The notes: a model not told the origin generated them from the sequence alone. A stretch of DNA of 25,132 nt from Epsilonproteobacteria bacterium UBA6211 (GCA_002421845.1 DISL01000114.1:1-25132); one strand, 5' to 3'; shown: positions 16,803 to 24,703, numbered from the stretch's first letter. Numbers and translations are program-made.

Positions 16803-18202
16803 AAAAATATACATTATTAGTATCGGGAATGTTTCTTTTTAGCGGTTGTTCACTGCTTCATCAAGACCCAAATATTCCTCAAGTAACATTGCCTATTACG
16901 GCTATACAAACAAGCGGTGAAAAGGCTTTATTGAACGATAAATGGTGGGAAAATTTTAATGATAAAGAGCTAAATGCCTTTGTGGAGTATGCTTTGGCAA
17001 ACAACAGCGATTTACAATCAGCAGTTATCAAAGTGGATAAATTTAGAGAGTTTTTGAATATCAAAAAAAGTGAACAACTACCTCATGTGGATGCTTACGC
17101 GGGAGCAGACAAAAAAAGGGTGAGTAAAAACACCCCTCCGTCATATCAAGGTATTACTTATGAAAGCTATGATTTGGGACTTAGTGCTTCATTTGAAATA
17201 GATTTATTCGGTAAGCTAAGCAATGCCAAAAAAGCTGCTTTTGAAGATATGATGACTCAAACATATCTAAAAGAGCTTGTGTATCAAAGGGTAATTAGTG
17301 ATGCTATCATAGCTTATTACGGACTAAAAGCAAATCAAGCACTTTATGATACGGCAAAACAACAATATCTTGACGAAGAAGAGATATATAAAAACATAAA
17401 AACAAGATACGAAAACGGTTTTGAAAGTAGAGCAACGTTACTTCAAGAGGAGTCTTTGCTTGAGATGACAAGAGATAATATGCTTGTGCAAAAAGAGGTA
17501 TTGGATAACTATAAAACGGCTGTTTCAATCCTAATAGGCAAAGATGCAAACGAGGTGTTTGATGCTACCAATATAAAAGTAGAAAACACGGAATATAACT
17601 CTATGAATTTACCTGTGCCGGTAAATTTACCATCTGATATATTGAACAAAAGAGCAGATATAAAATCGGCAGAGTCAAAGGTAAAATCTAGTGCATTTTC
17701 CGTTAGTGTTGCTAGAAGTGCTTATTTCCCGTCATTTTCTTTGACTGGAAATTTGGGGTATGTAAGCGGTGATTTGGATAAACTCGTAAGGTCTGATTCT
17801 TCGGGATATGCAATAGGTGGAAACATCTTATCTCCTATTCTTGATTTCGGTAAAATAAGTGCAAGTGTGGAAAATGCCAAAAAAGACCAACAATTAGCCC
17901 TTATTGAGTATAAAGATACGGTAAGAAAAGCCTTTGGAGATATTAAAAATGCGTTGGTTTCTTACTCTACAAATAAAGAGAGATTTATGGCTCAAGAAAA
18001 AAGATACGAAGCTATAAAAGAAAGACGTGATATAGCAAAAAATCAATACGATAGTGGATATATAAGTCATATTGATTATTTAACCGTAAGAAAAGAAGAA
18101 CTTAGCGTTTCCATGCAAAAAGAGAGAACGAAATTTGAAGCTCTAAAATCGGCTGTTAATTTATATTATAATCTTGGCGGCGGATTTGACGCTAAAAACT
18201 AG
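16799..18202 (+). CDS. RND efflux outer-membrane factor lipoprotein (OprM/CmeC-like)
   Basis: This is the outer-membrane channel (TolC-like) that completes the tripartite pump. I place the start at the ATG at 16799, which overlaps the pump stop as ATGA. It gives 467 residues and a clean lipoprotein signal, MKKYTLLVSGMFLFSGC, with Cys17 lipidated. An in-frame ATG at 16760 would add 13 charged residues ahead of the signal peptide and is rejected. The family pattern is visible: WWENFNDKELNAFVEYALANN early on, ASFEIDLFGKL, then VPVNLPSDILNKRADIKSAE at mid-length, SPILDFGKI and the duplicated helical repeats that form the periplasmic tunnel. Length and order are normal for the NodT/OprM family. 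An MFS pump gene follows after 18 bases. Confidence 0.95.
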   Translation: MKKYTLLVSGMFLFSGCSLLHQDPNIPQVTLPITAIQTSGEKALLNDKWWENFNDKELNAFVEYALANNSDLQSAVIKVDKFREFLNIKKSEQLPHVDAYAGADKKRVSKNTPPSYQGITYESYDLGLSASFEIDLFGKLSNAKKAAFEDMMTQTYLKELVYQRVISDAIIAYYGLKANQALYDTAKQQYLDEEEIYKNIKTRYENGFESRATLLQEESLLEMTRDNMLVQKEVLDNYKTAVSILIGKDANEVFDATNIKVENTEYNSMNLPVPVNLPSDILNKRADIKSAESKVKSSAFSVSVARSAYFPSFSLTGNLGYVSGDLDKLVRSDSSGYAIGGNILSPILDFGKISASVENAKKDQQLALIEYKDTVRKAFGDIKNALVSYSTNKERFMAQEKRYEAIKERRDIAKNQYDSGYISHIDYLTVRKEELSVSMQKERTKFEALKSAVNLYYNLGGGFDAKN

Positions 18203-18220
18203 CAATAAAAAAGCAACGGT

Positions 18221-19372
18221 ATGAAGAAAACTACAAACCATATCAATCTTATAGTATTACTGGCAGTTTTATCTGCCGTTGCTCCTATTGCCGTAGATAC
18301 GTATATCCCTGCTATTCCTACGATGGCAAAAGAGTTTGGAGTAGGGATAGATAAGATAGAACTTACATTATCCATATTTCTTATAGGCTTTGCTATAGGG
18401 CAGATATTCGGCGGTGTAATATCGGATAATATCGGTAGAAAAAAAAGCTCTATTATCGGACTTGTGGGATTTGCGTTTTTTAGCTTTTTGATAATATTTA
18501 GCTCAACTACCTACGAGCTATGGATATATAGATTCTTAGAGGCATTTTTCGGTGGATTTATTGTAGTAAATGCAAGTGCGGTAGTTAGAGATTTATTCAA
18601 TGCAAAAGAGTCTGCTAAGGTATTTGCACTCATAGGGAGTGTAAGAAGTCTAGCCCCATTACTCGCTCCTGCAATAGGAGCTTTTATAATACACTTTTAT
18701 TCTTGGCATGCGGTTTTTATCTTTTTAACTGCCTATGCTATTGGGGTAGCTTTGTGGGTATATAAAGATTTACAAGAGACATTTATATACAATAAAATAA
18801 ACCCAATAGAATCATATAAAATAGTCCTAAGAAATAAAAAAGCGATGCAAATGATGTTTGTACTTGCTTTAGGGTTTTCCGGTATGTTTACCTTGATAGC
18901 CAAATCTCCTTTTATTTATATGGAATATTTTGGTGTGAGTAGCGATTGGTTCCCTTTGTATTTCGGTGTTAGTATATTAGCATTGATGGGGATGATTAGC
19001 GTAAATGTAAAACTACTCAAAAAATATAAACCTCTATTTTTGATAAAAACGGCAGTGGGTTTACAGATTGTATTTGCTCTTATGTTTGTTATGGTCTCAC
19101 AAAATGCAGGATTGTATTTGACTTTAGCTCTTATAGCCTCATATATAAGTGTAAATGCTTTTATTTACGGCAATGCTACGGCACTTGTACTTGAAAATTT
19201 TCCTAAAAATGCAGGTGTTGCTTCGGCATTATCAGGTGTTGTACAGTTTGGGTTAGGGGCTTTAATCTCCACGTTGGTAGTTATGTTTCATAGCTATTCT
19301 TTATTTCCCATAGCTTTGAGTTTGTTGTTTATTTCTTTTAGTTCTTTTATGATACTTAGATTGTACAAATAA
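18221..19372 (+). CDS. Bcr/CflA-type MFS drug efflux transporter
   Basis: A 383-residue inner-membrane drug:proton antiporter of the major facilitator superfamily with about 12 membrane helices. The N terminus has VAPIAVDTYIPAIPTMAKEF, the DTYLPA-type signature of the Bcr/CflA group (bicyclomycin/chloramphenicol-type exporters). GGVISDNIGRKKS is the loop 2-3 MFS motif, with R/K residues after the third helix start, and EAFFGGFIVVNASAVVRDLF matches motif C-like sequence of this group. It starts 18 bases after the outer-membrane factor with a weak ribosome site, so it is probably the last gene of the efflux operon and depends on upstream transcription. The stop codon lies inside a perfect terminator hairpin. 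Drug specificity cannot be read from the sequence. Confidence 0.92.
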   Translation: MKKTTNHINLIVLLAVLSAVAPIAVDTYIPAIPTMAKEFGVGIDKIELTLSIFLIGFAIGQIFGGVISDNIGRKKSSIIGLVGFAFFSFLIIFSSTTYELWIYRFLEAFFGGFIVVNASAVVRDLFNAKESAKVFALIGSVRSLAPLLAPAIGAFIIHFYSWHAVFIFLTAYAIGVALWVYKDLQETFIYNKINPIESYKIVLRNKKAMQMMFVLALGFSGMFTLIAKSPFIYMEYFGVSSDWFPLYFGVSILALMGMISVNVKLLKKYKPLFLIKTAVGLQIVFALMFVMVSQNAGLYLTLALIASYISVNAFIYGNATALVLENFPKNAGVASALSGVVQFGLGALISTLVVMFHSYSLFPIALSLLFISFSSFMILRLYK

Positions 19373-19396
19373 AATAGGTTGTACCTATTTTATTTG
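19366..19396. terminator. Bidirectional terminator overlapping two stop codons
   Basis: A perfect 13-base inverted repeat, CAAATAAAATAGG (19366-19378) and CCTATTTTATTTG (19384-19396), with a 5-base loop. It contains the TAA of the MFS gene (19370-19372) and the TAG of the convergent lipoprotein gene (19387-19385). The A run on one arm and T run on the other suit termination in both directions. Confidence 0.85.
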
Positions 19397-19933
19397 CTCT
19401 TGTAGTGATATTACAGCTTGTTTTGAGGCACTTTCTATAAGTGTACTTTTGTCTTTTTGATACTCTTTAGTCGTCTCAAATCCTAGCACTTTTGTAGAAT
19501 TTGTCAAAAGTCCGCTTTTTGAACTTACCATTATACTTTTTTCACCGTTGTGAGCGGTTACGTTAAAAACCATAATTAGTTTTTCTTTGTCGTCTTTTTT
19601 GATTATGTTTTTGTTTGTAGTCTCTTTTTCTTGATATACTGATGCTTTTAGGTTAAGTATATAAGTATTACCGTCAAGTAGTTGGGTATCGTTTTTTGTA
19701 CTATAGATATAGAAACAACCGCTTTGTTTTAGTGACTCTTCAAATGTTTGTTTTACTTCATCTTTTGTTACATAAAGATTTGTATTTTGGTTTTCTATAG
19801 ATACTTGATCTATGATTACGTTACTTATTGTTTGTGAACACAAAGAGTAGTTATCTATATAAGGTCGTTCTATTTTATTTGAACATCCACCTAAAATTAA
19901 AGCTACTAACGACAAAAATATCAACGACTTCAT
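19385..19933 (-). CDS. Lipoprotein of unknown function
   Basis: A 182-residue protein I do not recognise. The signal peptide MKSLIFLSLVALILGGC ends in a lipobox, with Cys17 as the lipid site; Ser18 next to it suggests outer-membrane sorting if Lol rules apply. The mature part has two more cysteines (C32, C73) that could form a disulfide. It also has a KQTFEESLKQSGCFYI segment (61-76) followed by YILNLKASVYQ and LIMVFNVTAHNG, an alternation of helix and strands faintly like small CsgG/LpoB-type outer-membrane lipoproteins. That resemblance is weak. The ATG has AAAGG about 8 bases upstream and TATAAT at 19969-19964. It lies 46 bases after the TauE-type gene on the same strand and ends inside the terminator shared with the MFS gene. 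Confidence 0.75.
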   Translation of the reverse strand: MKSLIFLSLVALILGGCSNKIERPYIDNYSLCSQTISNVIIDQVSIENQNTNLYVTKDEVKQTFEESLKQSGCFYIYSTKNDTQLLDGNTYILNLKASVYQEKETTNKNIIKKDDKEKLIMVFNVTAHNGEKSIMVSSKSGLLTNSTKVLGFETTKEYQKDKSTLIESASKQAVISLQEQIK

Positions 19934-19963
19934 TTTATAACCTTTTGGATAGTATATTTTGGA

Positions 19964-19969
19964 ATTATA
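19964..19969 (-). promoter_or_regulatory. Candidate -10 box for the lipoprotein gene
   Basis: The minus strand reads GATATAATTCC, with TATAAT 31 bases ahead of the ATG at 19933. It sits in the 46-base gap after the TauE-type gene, so the lipoprotein can be expressed apart from the hisS-cysE operon. Confidence 0.5.
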
Positions 19970-19979
19970 TCATAATGAT

Positions 19980-20714
19980 TTAGAAAAAGATTCTGTTTAT
20001 CATTGAAATTAAAATACATATATAAAGTATCAAAACTATTGTTTTGTAGGATGTGATTTTTGTAATATTTTTGAGTTTTATACCCAAATAAACACCTATT
20101 AGACTACTTATTCCTACAACTGCACCCTCTATGTATAGCATCTCTCCCGCAAGACTAAGTGAACTAAATCCAGCAATAGAGCTAAAGACTACAAAAAATA
20201 GTCCCAAGCTTGAAGCATCTTTGAGTGGATAGTGAAGATAGCTTGATAAAATAGGGGTAAGCATAACAGAACCGCCAACACCTATACTCATAGCAATCAT
20301 ACCTATAAAAAACCCTATAATAAAAAGTATTAGTTTGTTTTGAGCTTTTCTGTCGCTACGACCTGCTGGGTGAACCATCAAAAGTCTATATACGGCAAAA
20401 CAAAGTATAACAAAAAATAGGTATTCAAGAAACTCATTGGATACATTAGTAACTATAAGACCACTAAGTAATCCACCACAAAATCCACCTATACCTATGA
20501 CTACACCGTCTTTTAGTAGTGATTTATTTTGTTTTGAGTTAAGATAACTGCCGTATATTGAGCTAAAAACCATCTGCATAACAGATATTGCGACAGCCTC
20601 TTTCATCACAAAGCCTGTATATAAAAGCATCGGTACGAGTATCATTCCACCACCAACACCGAAAAAACCGCTTACAAAACCTGTAAGTATGCCAAGCAGT
20701 ATCAATGATGTCAT
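19980..20714 (-). CDS. TauE/SafE-family sulfite/sulfur-anion exporter
   Basis: A 244-residue membrane protein with about eight hydrophobic helices in two related halves. The first half begins with GILTGFVSGFFGVGGGMILVP (residues 8-28). The second has IGMIAMSIGVGGSVMLTPIL, the same glycine-rich motif, which is diagnostic of the TauE/SafE (DUF81) family. Studied members export sulfite, sulfoacetate or other organosulfur anions, but many are uncharacterised. Its ATG overlaps the cysE stop (ATGA), so the two are translated together. This supports a link to sulfur assimilation, such as removal of excess sulfite or a related anion, but the substrate is inferred only from this neighbour. No ribosome site better than that inside cysE is needed. 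Confidence 0.88.
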   Translation of the reverse strand: MTSLILLGILTGFVSGFFGVGGGMILVPMLLYTGFVMKEAVAISVMQMVFSSIYGSYLNSKQNKSLLKDGVVIGIGGFCGGLLSGLIVTNVSNEFLEYLFFVILCFAVYRLLMVHPAGRSDRKAQNKLILFIIGFFIGMIAMSIGVGGSVMLTPILSSYLHYPLKDASSLGLFFVVFSSIAGFSSLSLAGEMLYIEGAVVGISSLIGVYLGIKLKNITKITSYKTIVLILYICILISMINRIFF

Positions 20715-21436
20715 TTTTGTTCTTTTGTCATCATAGCTTCAATAAAGTTTTTGTATATGTCTTCTAGTTCGTTATCTTTTGTGTTTATATCGATACAAGC
20801 TTTGTCCGTAAGGGCATGTTCAAGTATAGCAACACGTTTTAGTAGGTAGCCGAACATCTCTTTTGAAATATCAGGTAAGTCATTGTGATCAAGTAGGCAT
20901 TTGGTATCTTTTCGCTTGATTATTCTAGCCGGTACACCTACAGCCGTAGAACAGCTTGGAACATCGGTAATAACTACAGAATTAGCTCCAACTTTACTAT
21001 TTTCACCTACCGTTATATTGCCTAGTATTTTAGCCCCTGCACCTATCGTGACGTTTGAACATATAGTAGGGTGACGTTTACCGTGGCTTAGACTTACTCC
21101 ACCCAAAGTAACACCTTGATAGATAAGTATATCATCGCCAAGTACGGATGTTTCACCTATAACTACGCCGAATGCGTGGTCTATAAAAACACGTCTTCCT
21201 ATGGTACAAGCAGGGTGAATATCTGTATTTGTTAGAAACTGGCTAAGTCCAGATACAAAACGTGCTAGACGTTTGAAGTTTCTTTTATAAAGAGCATTAG
21301 CAACGCGATAGTTCACTATTGCCCAAATACCAGGGTAATTAAAGATTAGCTCCAGATTTGTTCTAAATGCAGGGTCATTGTTCTTCGGTAATGAAAAATC
21401 CTCTTTAATTAACTCTAGTAATGAAATATTTGCCAT
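20711..21436 (-). CDS. cysE: Serine O-acetyltransferase (CysE)
   Basis: This enzyme transfers acetyl from acetyl-CoA to serine, giving O-acetylserine, the committed step of cysteine synthesis. It is 241 residues long. After a helical N-terminal domain comes a left-handed beta-helix of hexapeptide repeats: DIHPACTIG, IDHAFGVVIGETSVLGDD, ILIYQGVTLGG, HPTICSNVTIGAGAKILG and KVGANSVVITDVP. D72 and H87 match the catalytic Asp and His of the family. The C-terminal tail after GVPARI is short but present. The ATG is 3 bases after the speA stop with a weak GAG-type ribosome site, so it is translated as part of the hisS-speA-cysE unit. It overlaps the downstream exporter gene by 4 bases. No synthase (cysK) is in the window. 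Confidence 0.96.
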   Translation of the reverse strand: MANISLLELIKEDFSLPKNNDPAFRTNLELIFNYPGIWAIVNYRVANALYKRNFKRLARFVSGLSQFLTNTDIHPACTIGRRVFIDHAFGVVIGETSVLGDDILIYQGVTLGGVSLSHGKRHPTICSNVTIGAGAKILGNITVGENSKVGANSVVITDVPSCSTAVGVPARIIKRKDTKCLLDHNDLPDISKEMFGYLLKRVAILEHALTDKACIDINTKDNELEDIYKNFIEAMMTKEQK

Positions 21437-21439
21437 AAA

Positions 21440-23242
21440 TTAGCTCTTTATCGTTTTTAGATAAGTGGTATCGTTGATAAACTTATCAAGCATTTTATAT
21501 ATTTTGTTTTTCTTGTGTAGTTTACTTTTTAATCTGCTTTTTAAATCAACTACATCATAATCTATATCTTCCAATACATCTATGATTTTTTGAGATGTGA
21601 GAAGATTTTTAAGCTCTGCACGACCTTTTTTGAACACTACGTCAGCCTCAGTCGGGTGAGAGAATAGGTTGTGTTTCATACCTAAAATATCTTGATATGC
21701 ACCCACTAGGAAAAATGCAAGGTAGTATTCTTCTTTTTCCAAATCTACATCGTGAAGATATAGAGGTTTTTTACTGTCAAACTCTATCTCACCGTCACTA
21801 TCGCAAGTAATATCCCACAAAGATGCACTTCTTGTAGGTTTTTCATTTAGGTGTGTTATAGGCATTACAGGGAATTCTTGTTCAATACCCCAAAAATCAG
21901 GTAAAGATTGGAATATAGAAAAGTTTAGAAGATACTTTTCTTGTATTTTTTCATTTATTCTTTTTAATTCCGTATAATCTTTAAGGGAGAGTAATTGTAT
22001 AGCTTTCTTCGTAATAAGGTGCGTCAAAATCTCCGCATTACTTCTATCTTGTAAATCTATATAACCCAAATCGAAAAGAGTAAGGACAGATTCAAGATGG
22101 TCGAGTGCATCGTGCATAAACTCCATTGCCGTCTCTTCTTTCATCTCGTTGTATAAGTCATTTAGTTCTTTAATGAGTGGTGGATTTGTATCTTTTAATA
22201 GGAGGTTTTCCATTTCATACTCTGAGGAAAACAGTTCTAAAACAGGAGTTATAAGTACAGTTGATGGGGCAGCTATAAATCTACCTGATTCAGTAAAAAT
22301 ATTAGGCTCTTTTACCCCTTTTTGTTTTGCAATAAAGTTCAACGTAAACACAACATCATTACTAAACTCTTCAAGAGAATACGCTCTTGTTCTTTCAAAT
22401 TGAGAATACTCTATGGCTAGACCGCCACCTATATTTATATTTTCGAGGTTAGTTGCACCCATTTGTTTTAGTTCGGCATATATGTGACCTGATTCTCTAA
22501 GTGCTTTTTTAAGAGGTGCTATCGTATTCATAGCAGAACCTATATGGAAGTGAATCATTGTAAGTTGATCTACTAATTCATTCTTTTTGAGTATTCCAAA
22601 AGCTTCTAGTATCTCTGTAGAACTAAGACCGAATTTAGAATCTATACCTCCGCTTTTTGCCCATACTCCGCTTCCACCGCTGTGTAGTCTTACACGAAGA
22701 CCTATATTTGGACATTCCATATCGTATTCGTTATAAACTTCTACTATAGTTTCAAGTTCTTTTAGACCCTCTATGGTAAGAGTGATATTATAACCCATAG
22801 TTTTTGCTATAAAGCCTAGTATTATCATCTCTTTATCTTTAAAACCGTTTACCGTGATAGGTGCATCTTCGTTGTTGTATGCCATAGCAAGAATAAGCTC
22901 TGCTTTACTACCTGCTTCAAGACCGTAATTGTATTTTTCTCCGCTTTCTATCAACGGAAAAAGAAAATTAGGGAATTGGTTTACTTTCAAAGGAAAAACA
23001 GCATTAAAAGTACCTTTGTAATCATACTCTTTTATAGACTTATTAAAAGTTTCATACAACTTATTAATTTGTTTTTCCGTAATATGAGGAAATCTAAGAA
23101 GTAGTGGTCCAAGATGACCTTCTTCTCTTATTCTTGATATTAGCTCTTTCAACGAAGGGTTGTCTCCGTAATTAACTTTCACAACTCCATCTTCTATTAT
23201 GAAATTGTCATCACCCCATAAATGCATACCGTATCTGTTCAA
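21440..23242 (-). CDS. speA: Biosynthetic arginine decarboxylase (SpeA)
   Basis: A PLP enzyme of the alanine racemase-like fold III decarboxylases. It converts arginine to agmatine, the first step from arginine to polyamines. It has 600 residues, slightly shorter than the E. coli enzyme. FPLKVNQF carries the PLP lysine K86. HFHIGSAMN (231-239) and NIGGGLAIEYS (270-280) contact the cofactor phosphate. TESGR near 318 and DITCDSDGEI near the C-terminal third carry the family active-site Cys and Asp. The start is TTG at 23242, directly after the hisS stop, with AAAGGA 6 bases upstream inside hisS; the ATG 5 codons later has no such site. No agmatinase or agmatine deiminase gene lies in the window. 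Confidence 0.96.
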   Translation of the reverse strand: MNRYGMHLWGDDNFIIEDGVVKVNYGDNPSLKELISRIREEGHLGPLLLRFPHITEKQINKLYETFNKSIKEYDYKGTFNAVFPLKVNQFPNFLFPLIESGEKYNYGLEAGSKAELILAMAYNNEDAPITVNGFKDKEMIILGFIAKTMGYNITLTIEGLKELETIVEVYNEYDMECPNIGLRVRLHSGGSGVWAKSGGIDSKFGLSSTEILEAFGILKKNELVDQLTMIHFHIGSAMNTIAPLKKALRESGHIYAELKQMGATNLENINIGGGLAIEYSQFERTRAYSLEEFSNDVVFTLNFIAKQKGVKEPNIFTESGRFIAAPSTVLITPVLELFSSEYEMENLLLKDTNPPLIKELNDLYNEMKEETAMEFMHDALDHLESVLTLFDLGYIDLQDRSNAEILTHLITKKAIQLLSLKDYTELKRINEKIQEKYLLNFSIFQSLPDFWGIEQEFPVMPITHLNEKPTRSASLWDITCDSDGEIEFDSKKPLYLHDVDLEKEEYYLAFFLVGAYQDILGMKHNLFSHPTEADVVFKKGRAELKNLLTSQKIIDVLEDIDYDVVDLKSRLKSKLHKKNKIYKMLDKFINDTTYLKTIKS

Positions 23243-24469
23243 TTATAATCCTTTAAAATCATTAAATGGTATAGTTCTCTCTTCTTTTGTTTTTAAGTTT
23301 TTGATAAAAATCGTATTATTTATCAATTCATCCTCACCTACCAAGGCTAGTATGTTTGCACCTTGTTTTTCGGCAATATTTAGATGTTTTATAAAGCTTT
23401 TTGAGGAATACTCTACAAACGCTTTACTATGTTTTCTAAAATCCATTGCTTTTGCAAAAATACGTTCTATTCCATTAGGAGTCATGCTTCCAAAATAATA
23501 TACATTTTCATCTTGTGGTTGGTATTTGATTAATTCTAAAATTCTTTCTATTCCTATAGCAAAACCGACAGCCGGTGTACTTTTACCGCCAAGGAACTCT
23601 ACAAGTTTATCGTATCTTCCTCCACCTGCCATTGCACTTTGTGAACCTATTTCACTACTTACGAATTCAAAAGCCGTTTTATTGTAATAATCAAGCCCTC
23701 TAACCAAATTTGAATCAATCTCAAATGATATATTATTTTTCGTTAAAATATCTTTTAATATATCAAAATCTTTATTACACTCTTGACATAAATTGTTTGT
23801 AATCTTTGGCATATCTACTAAAAGTTCTTTACAGCTTTCTATTTTACAATCAAGAACTCTTATTGGATTTGTTTCTATTCTTCTTTTACAATCACCGCAA
23901 AGCTCTTCTTGTATATTTACTAGTTTTGATACTAAATTTTGTTTGTAAGTCGGCATACACTCAGGACAACCCAAAGAATTTAATAAAAGTTTGTATTTGA
24001 TTCCGAAAAAATCAAATATATCTTTTATCATCATAATGATATTTGCATCTTCATATACGCTTGATTGACCAAAAGACTCTGCACCGAATTGGTGAAACTG
24101 TCTAAGTCTACCTTTTTGAGGTCTTTCGTATCTAAACATTGAGCCTGTATAAAACCATCTTTTCGTGGCACCTGCTTTATCAAATTTGTTTTGAATAAAA
24201 CATCTCACAACACCAGCAGTCCCTTCAGGACGTAAACATACATCATTTTCACCTTTATCAATAAATTGATACATCTCTTTATTAACTATATCTGAACTCT
24301 CTCCTACACTTCTTTTGAAAAGTGCAGTTTCTTCAAGCATCGGTGTAGAGATAAACGAAAATCCGTAGTTTTTAGCTATTTTTGAAGCATTTTCAACAAA
24401 ATAGGTAAATAATTTACTGTCATCATCTATAATATCTTTCATTCCTCTTAAGCTTTGGATATTAGCCAT
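23243..24469 (-). CDS. hisS: Histidyl-tRNA synthetase (HisS)
   Basis: This class II aminoacyl-tRNA synthetase charges tRNA-His and is cytoplasmic and dimeric. It is 408 residues, the usual length. Motif 1 is around LFKRSVGESSDIVNKEMYQF (50-69), motif 2 is RYERPQKGRLRQFHQFGAE (113-131), the histidine-specific loop is LVRGLDYYNKTAFEF (255-269) and motif 3 is VGFAIGIERI (301-310). The insertion between motif 2 and the HisA loop has eight cysteines (C168, C171, C191, C194, C208, C213, C228, C231), a possible zinc-binding arrangement. The ATG has a strong GGAGG 5 bases upstream. Upstream lies a 234-base spacer with large stem-loops that separates it from tmk. Downstream, speA begins at the next base. 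Confidence 0.97.
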   Translation of the reverse strand: MANIQSLRGMKDIIDDDSKLFTYFVENASKIAKNYGFSFISTPMLEETALFKRSVGESSDIVNKEMYQFIDKGENDVCLRPEGTAGVVRCFIQNKFDKAGATKRWFYTGSMFRYERPQKGRLRQFHQFGAESFGQSSVYEDANIIMMIKDIFDFFGIKYKLLLNSLGCPECMPTYKQNLVSKLVNIQEELCGDCKRRIETNPIRVLDCKIESCKELLVDMPKITNNLCQECNKDFDILKDILTKNNISFEIDSNLVRGLDYYNKTAFEFVSSEIGSQSAMAGGGRYDKLVEFLGGKSTPAVGFAIGIERILELIKYQPQDENVYYFGSMTPNGIERIFAKAMDFRKHSKAFVEYSSKSFIKHLNIAEKQGANILALVGEDELINNTIFIKNLKTKEERTIPFNDFKGL

Positions 24470-24505
24470 TAAGTCCTCCCAATTAATAAAACTCTAACAA
24501 AGAGG

Positions 24506-24595
24506 CTATAGATTAGTGCTAGTGCAAGACAGAATTTAGAAGCTTTACACTCGTAAAGCGATAAATTCTAACGAAGCAATAGTGCTGATATATAG
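24506..24595. repeat. Large imperfect inverted repeat / stem-loop A upstream of hisS
   Basis: The core is AGAATTTA (24531-24538) with TAAATTCT (24562-24569), enclosing GCTTTAC (24542-24548) with GTAAAGC (24553-24559) around an ACTC loop. That gives 15 paired bases with a small interior loop. Outward, CTATA (24506-24510) faces TATAG (24591-24595) with partly paired sequence between. The hexamer AGTGCT also occurs directly repeated at 24515 and 24581. Non-coding in both directions. Confidence 0.7.
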
Positions 24596-24601
24596 TCTTA
24601 T

Positions 24602-24678
24602 AACTACCCTAATACGGCGTTGTCAAATCTTGAAATACGATGTATTCCTGCGATTTTCCGCCTTGTCTTAGGGCAGTT
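24602..24678. repeat. Long stem-loop B downstream of tmk
   Basis: A nested hairpin of 77 bases. The outer arms AACTACCCTAA (24602-24612) and TTAGGGCAGTT (24668-24678) pair except for one position, which is a G-U pair in minus-strand RNA. Further in, GGCG (24616-24619) pairs with CGCC (24659-24662), AAATC (24625-24629) with GATTT (24652-24656), and GAAATAC (24632-24638) with GTATTC (24642-24647) with one bulge. A small third hairpin, CTAAAA (24679-24684) with TTTTAG (24691-24696), abuts it. Its G+C content is higher than the surrounding spacers. It could be a dispersed palindromic repeat, a transcript-processing site or part of a leader for hisS. Confidence 0.75.
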
Positions 24679-24703
24679 CTAAAACTACTTTTTTAGTGTT
24701 TTC

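Noticed and set aside
23199..23498. Plus-strand open frame of 99 codons across the speA/hisS junction
   Set aside because: Both minus-strand genes are complete and strongly conserved here; the frame is a shadow produced by AT-rich codons.
24470..24703. tRNA gene or T-box in the tmk-hisS spacer
   Set aside because: The stem-loops do not form a cloverleaf, no TTC-type T-loop or CCA end is placed correctly, and no T-box sequence was seen.
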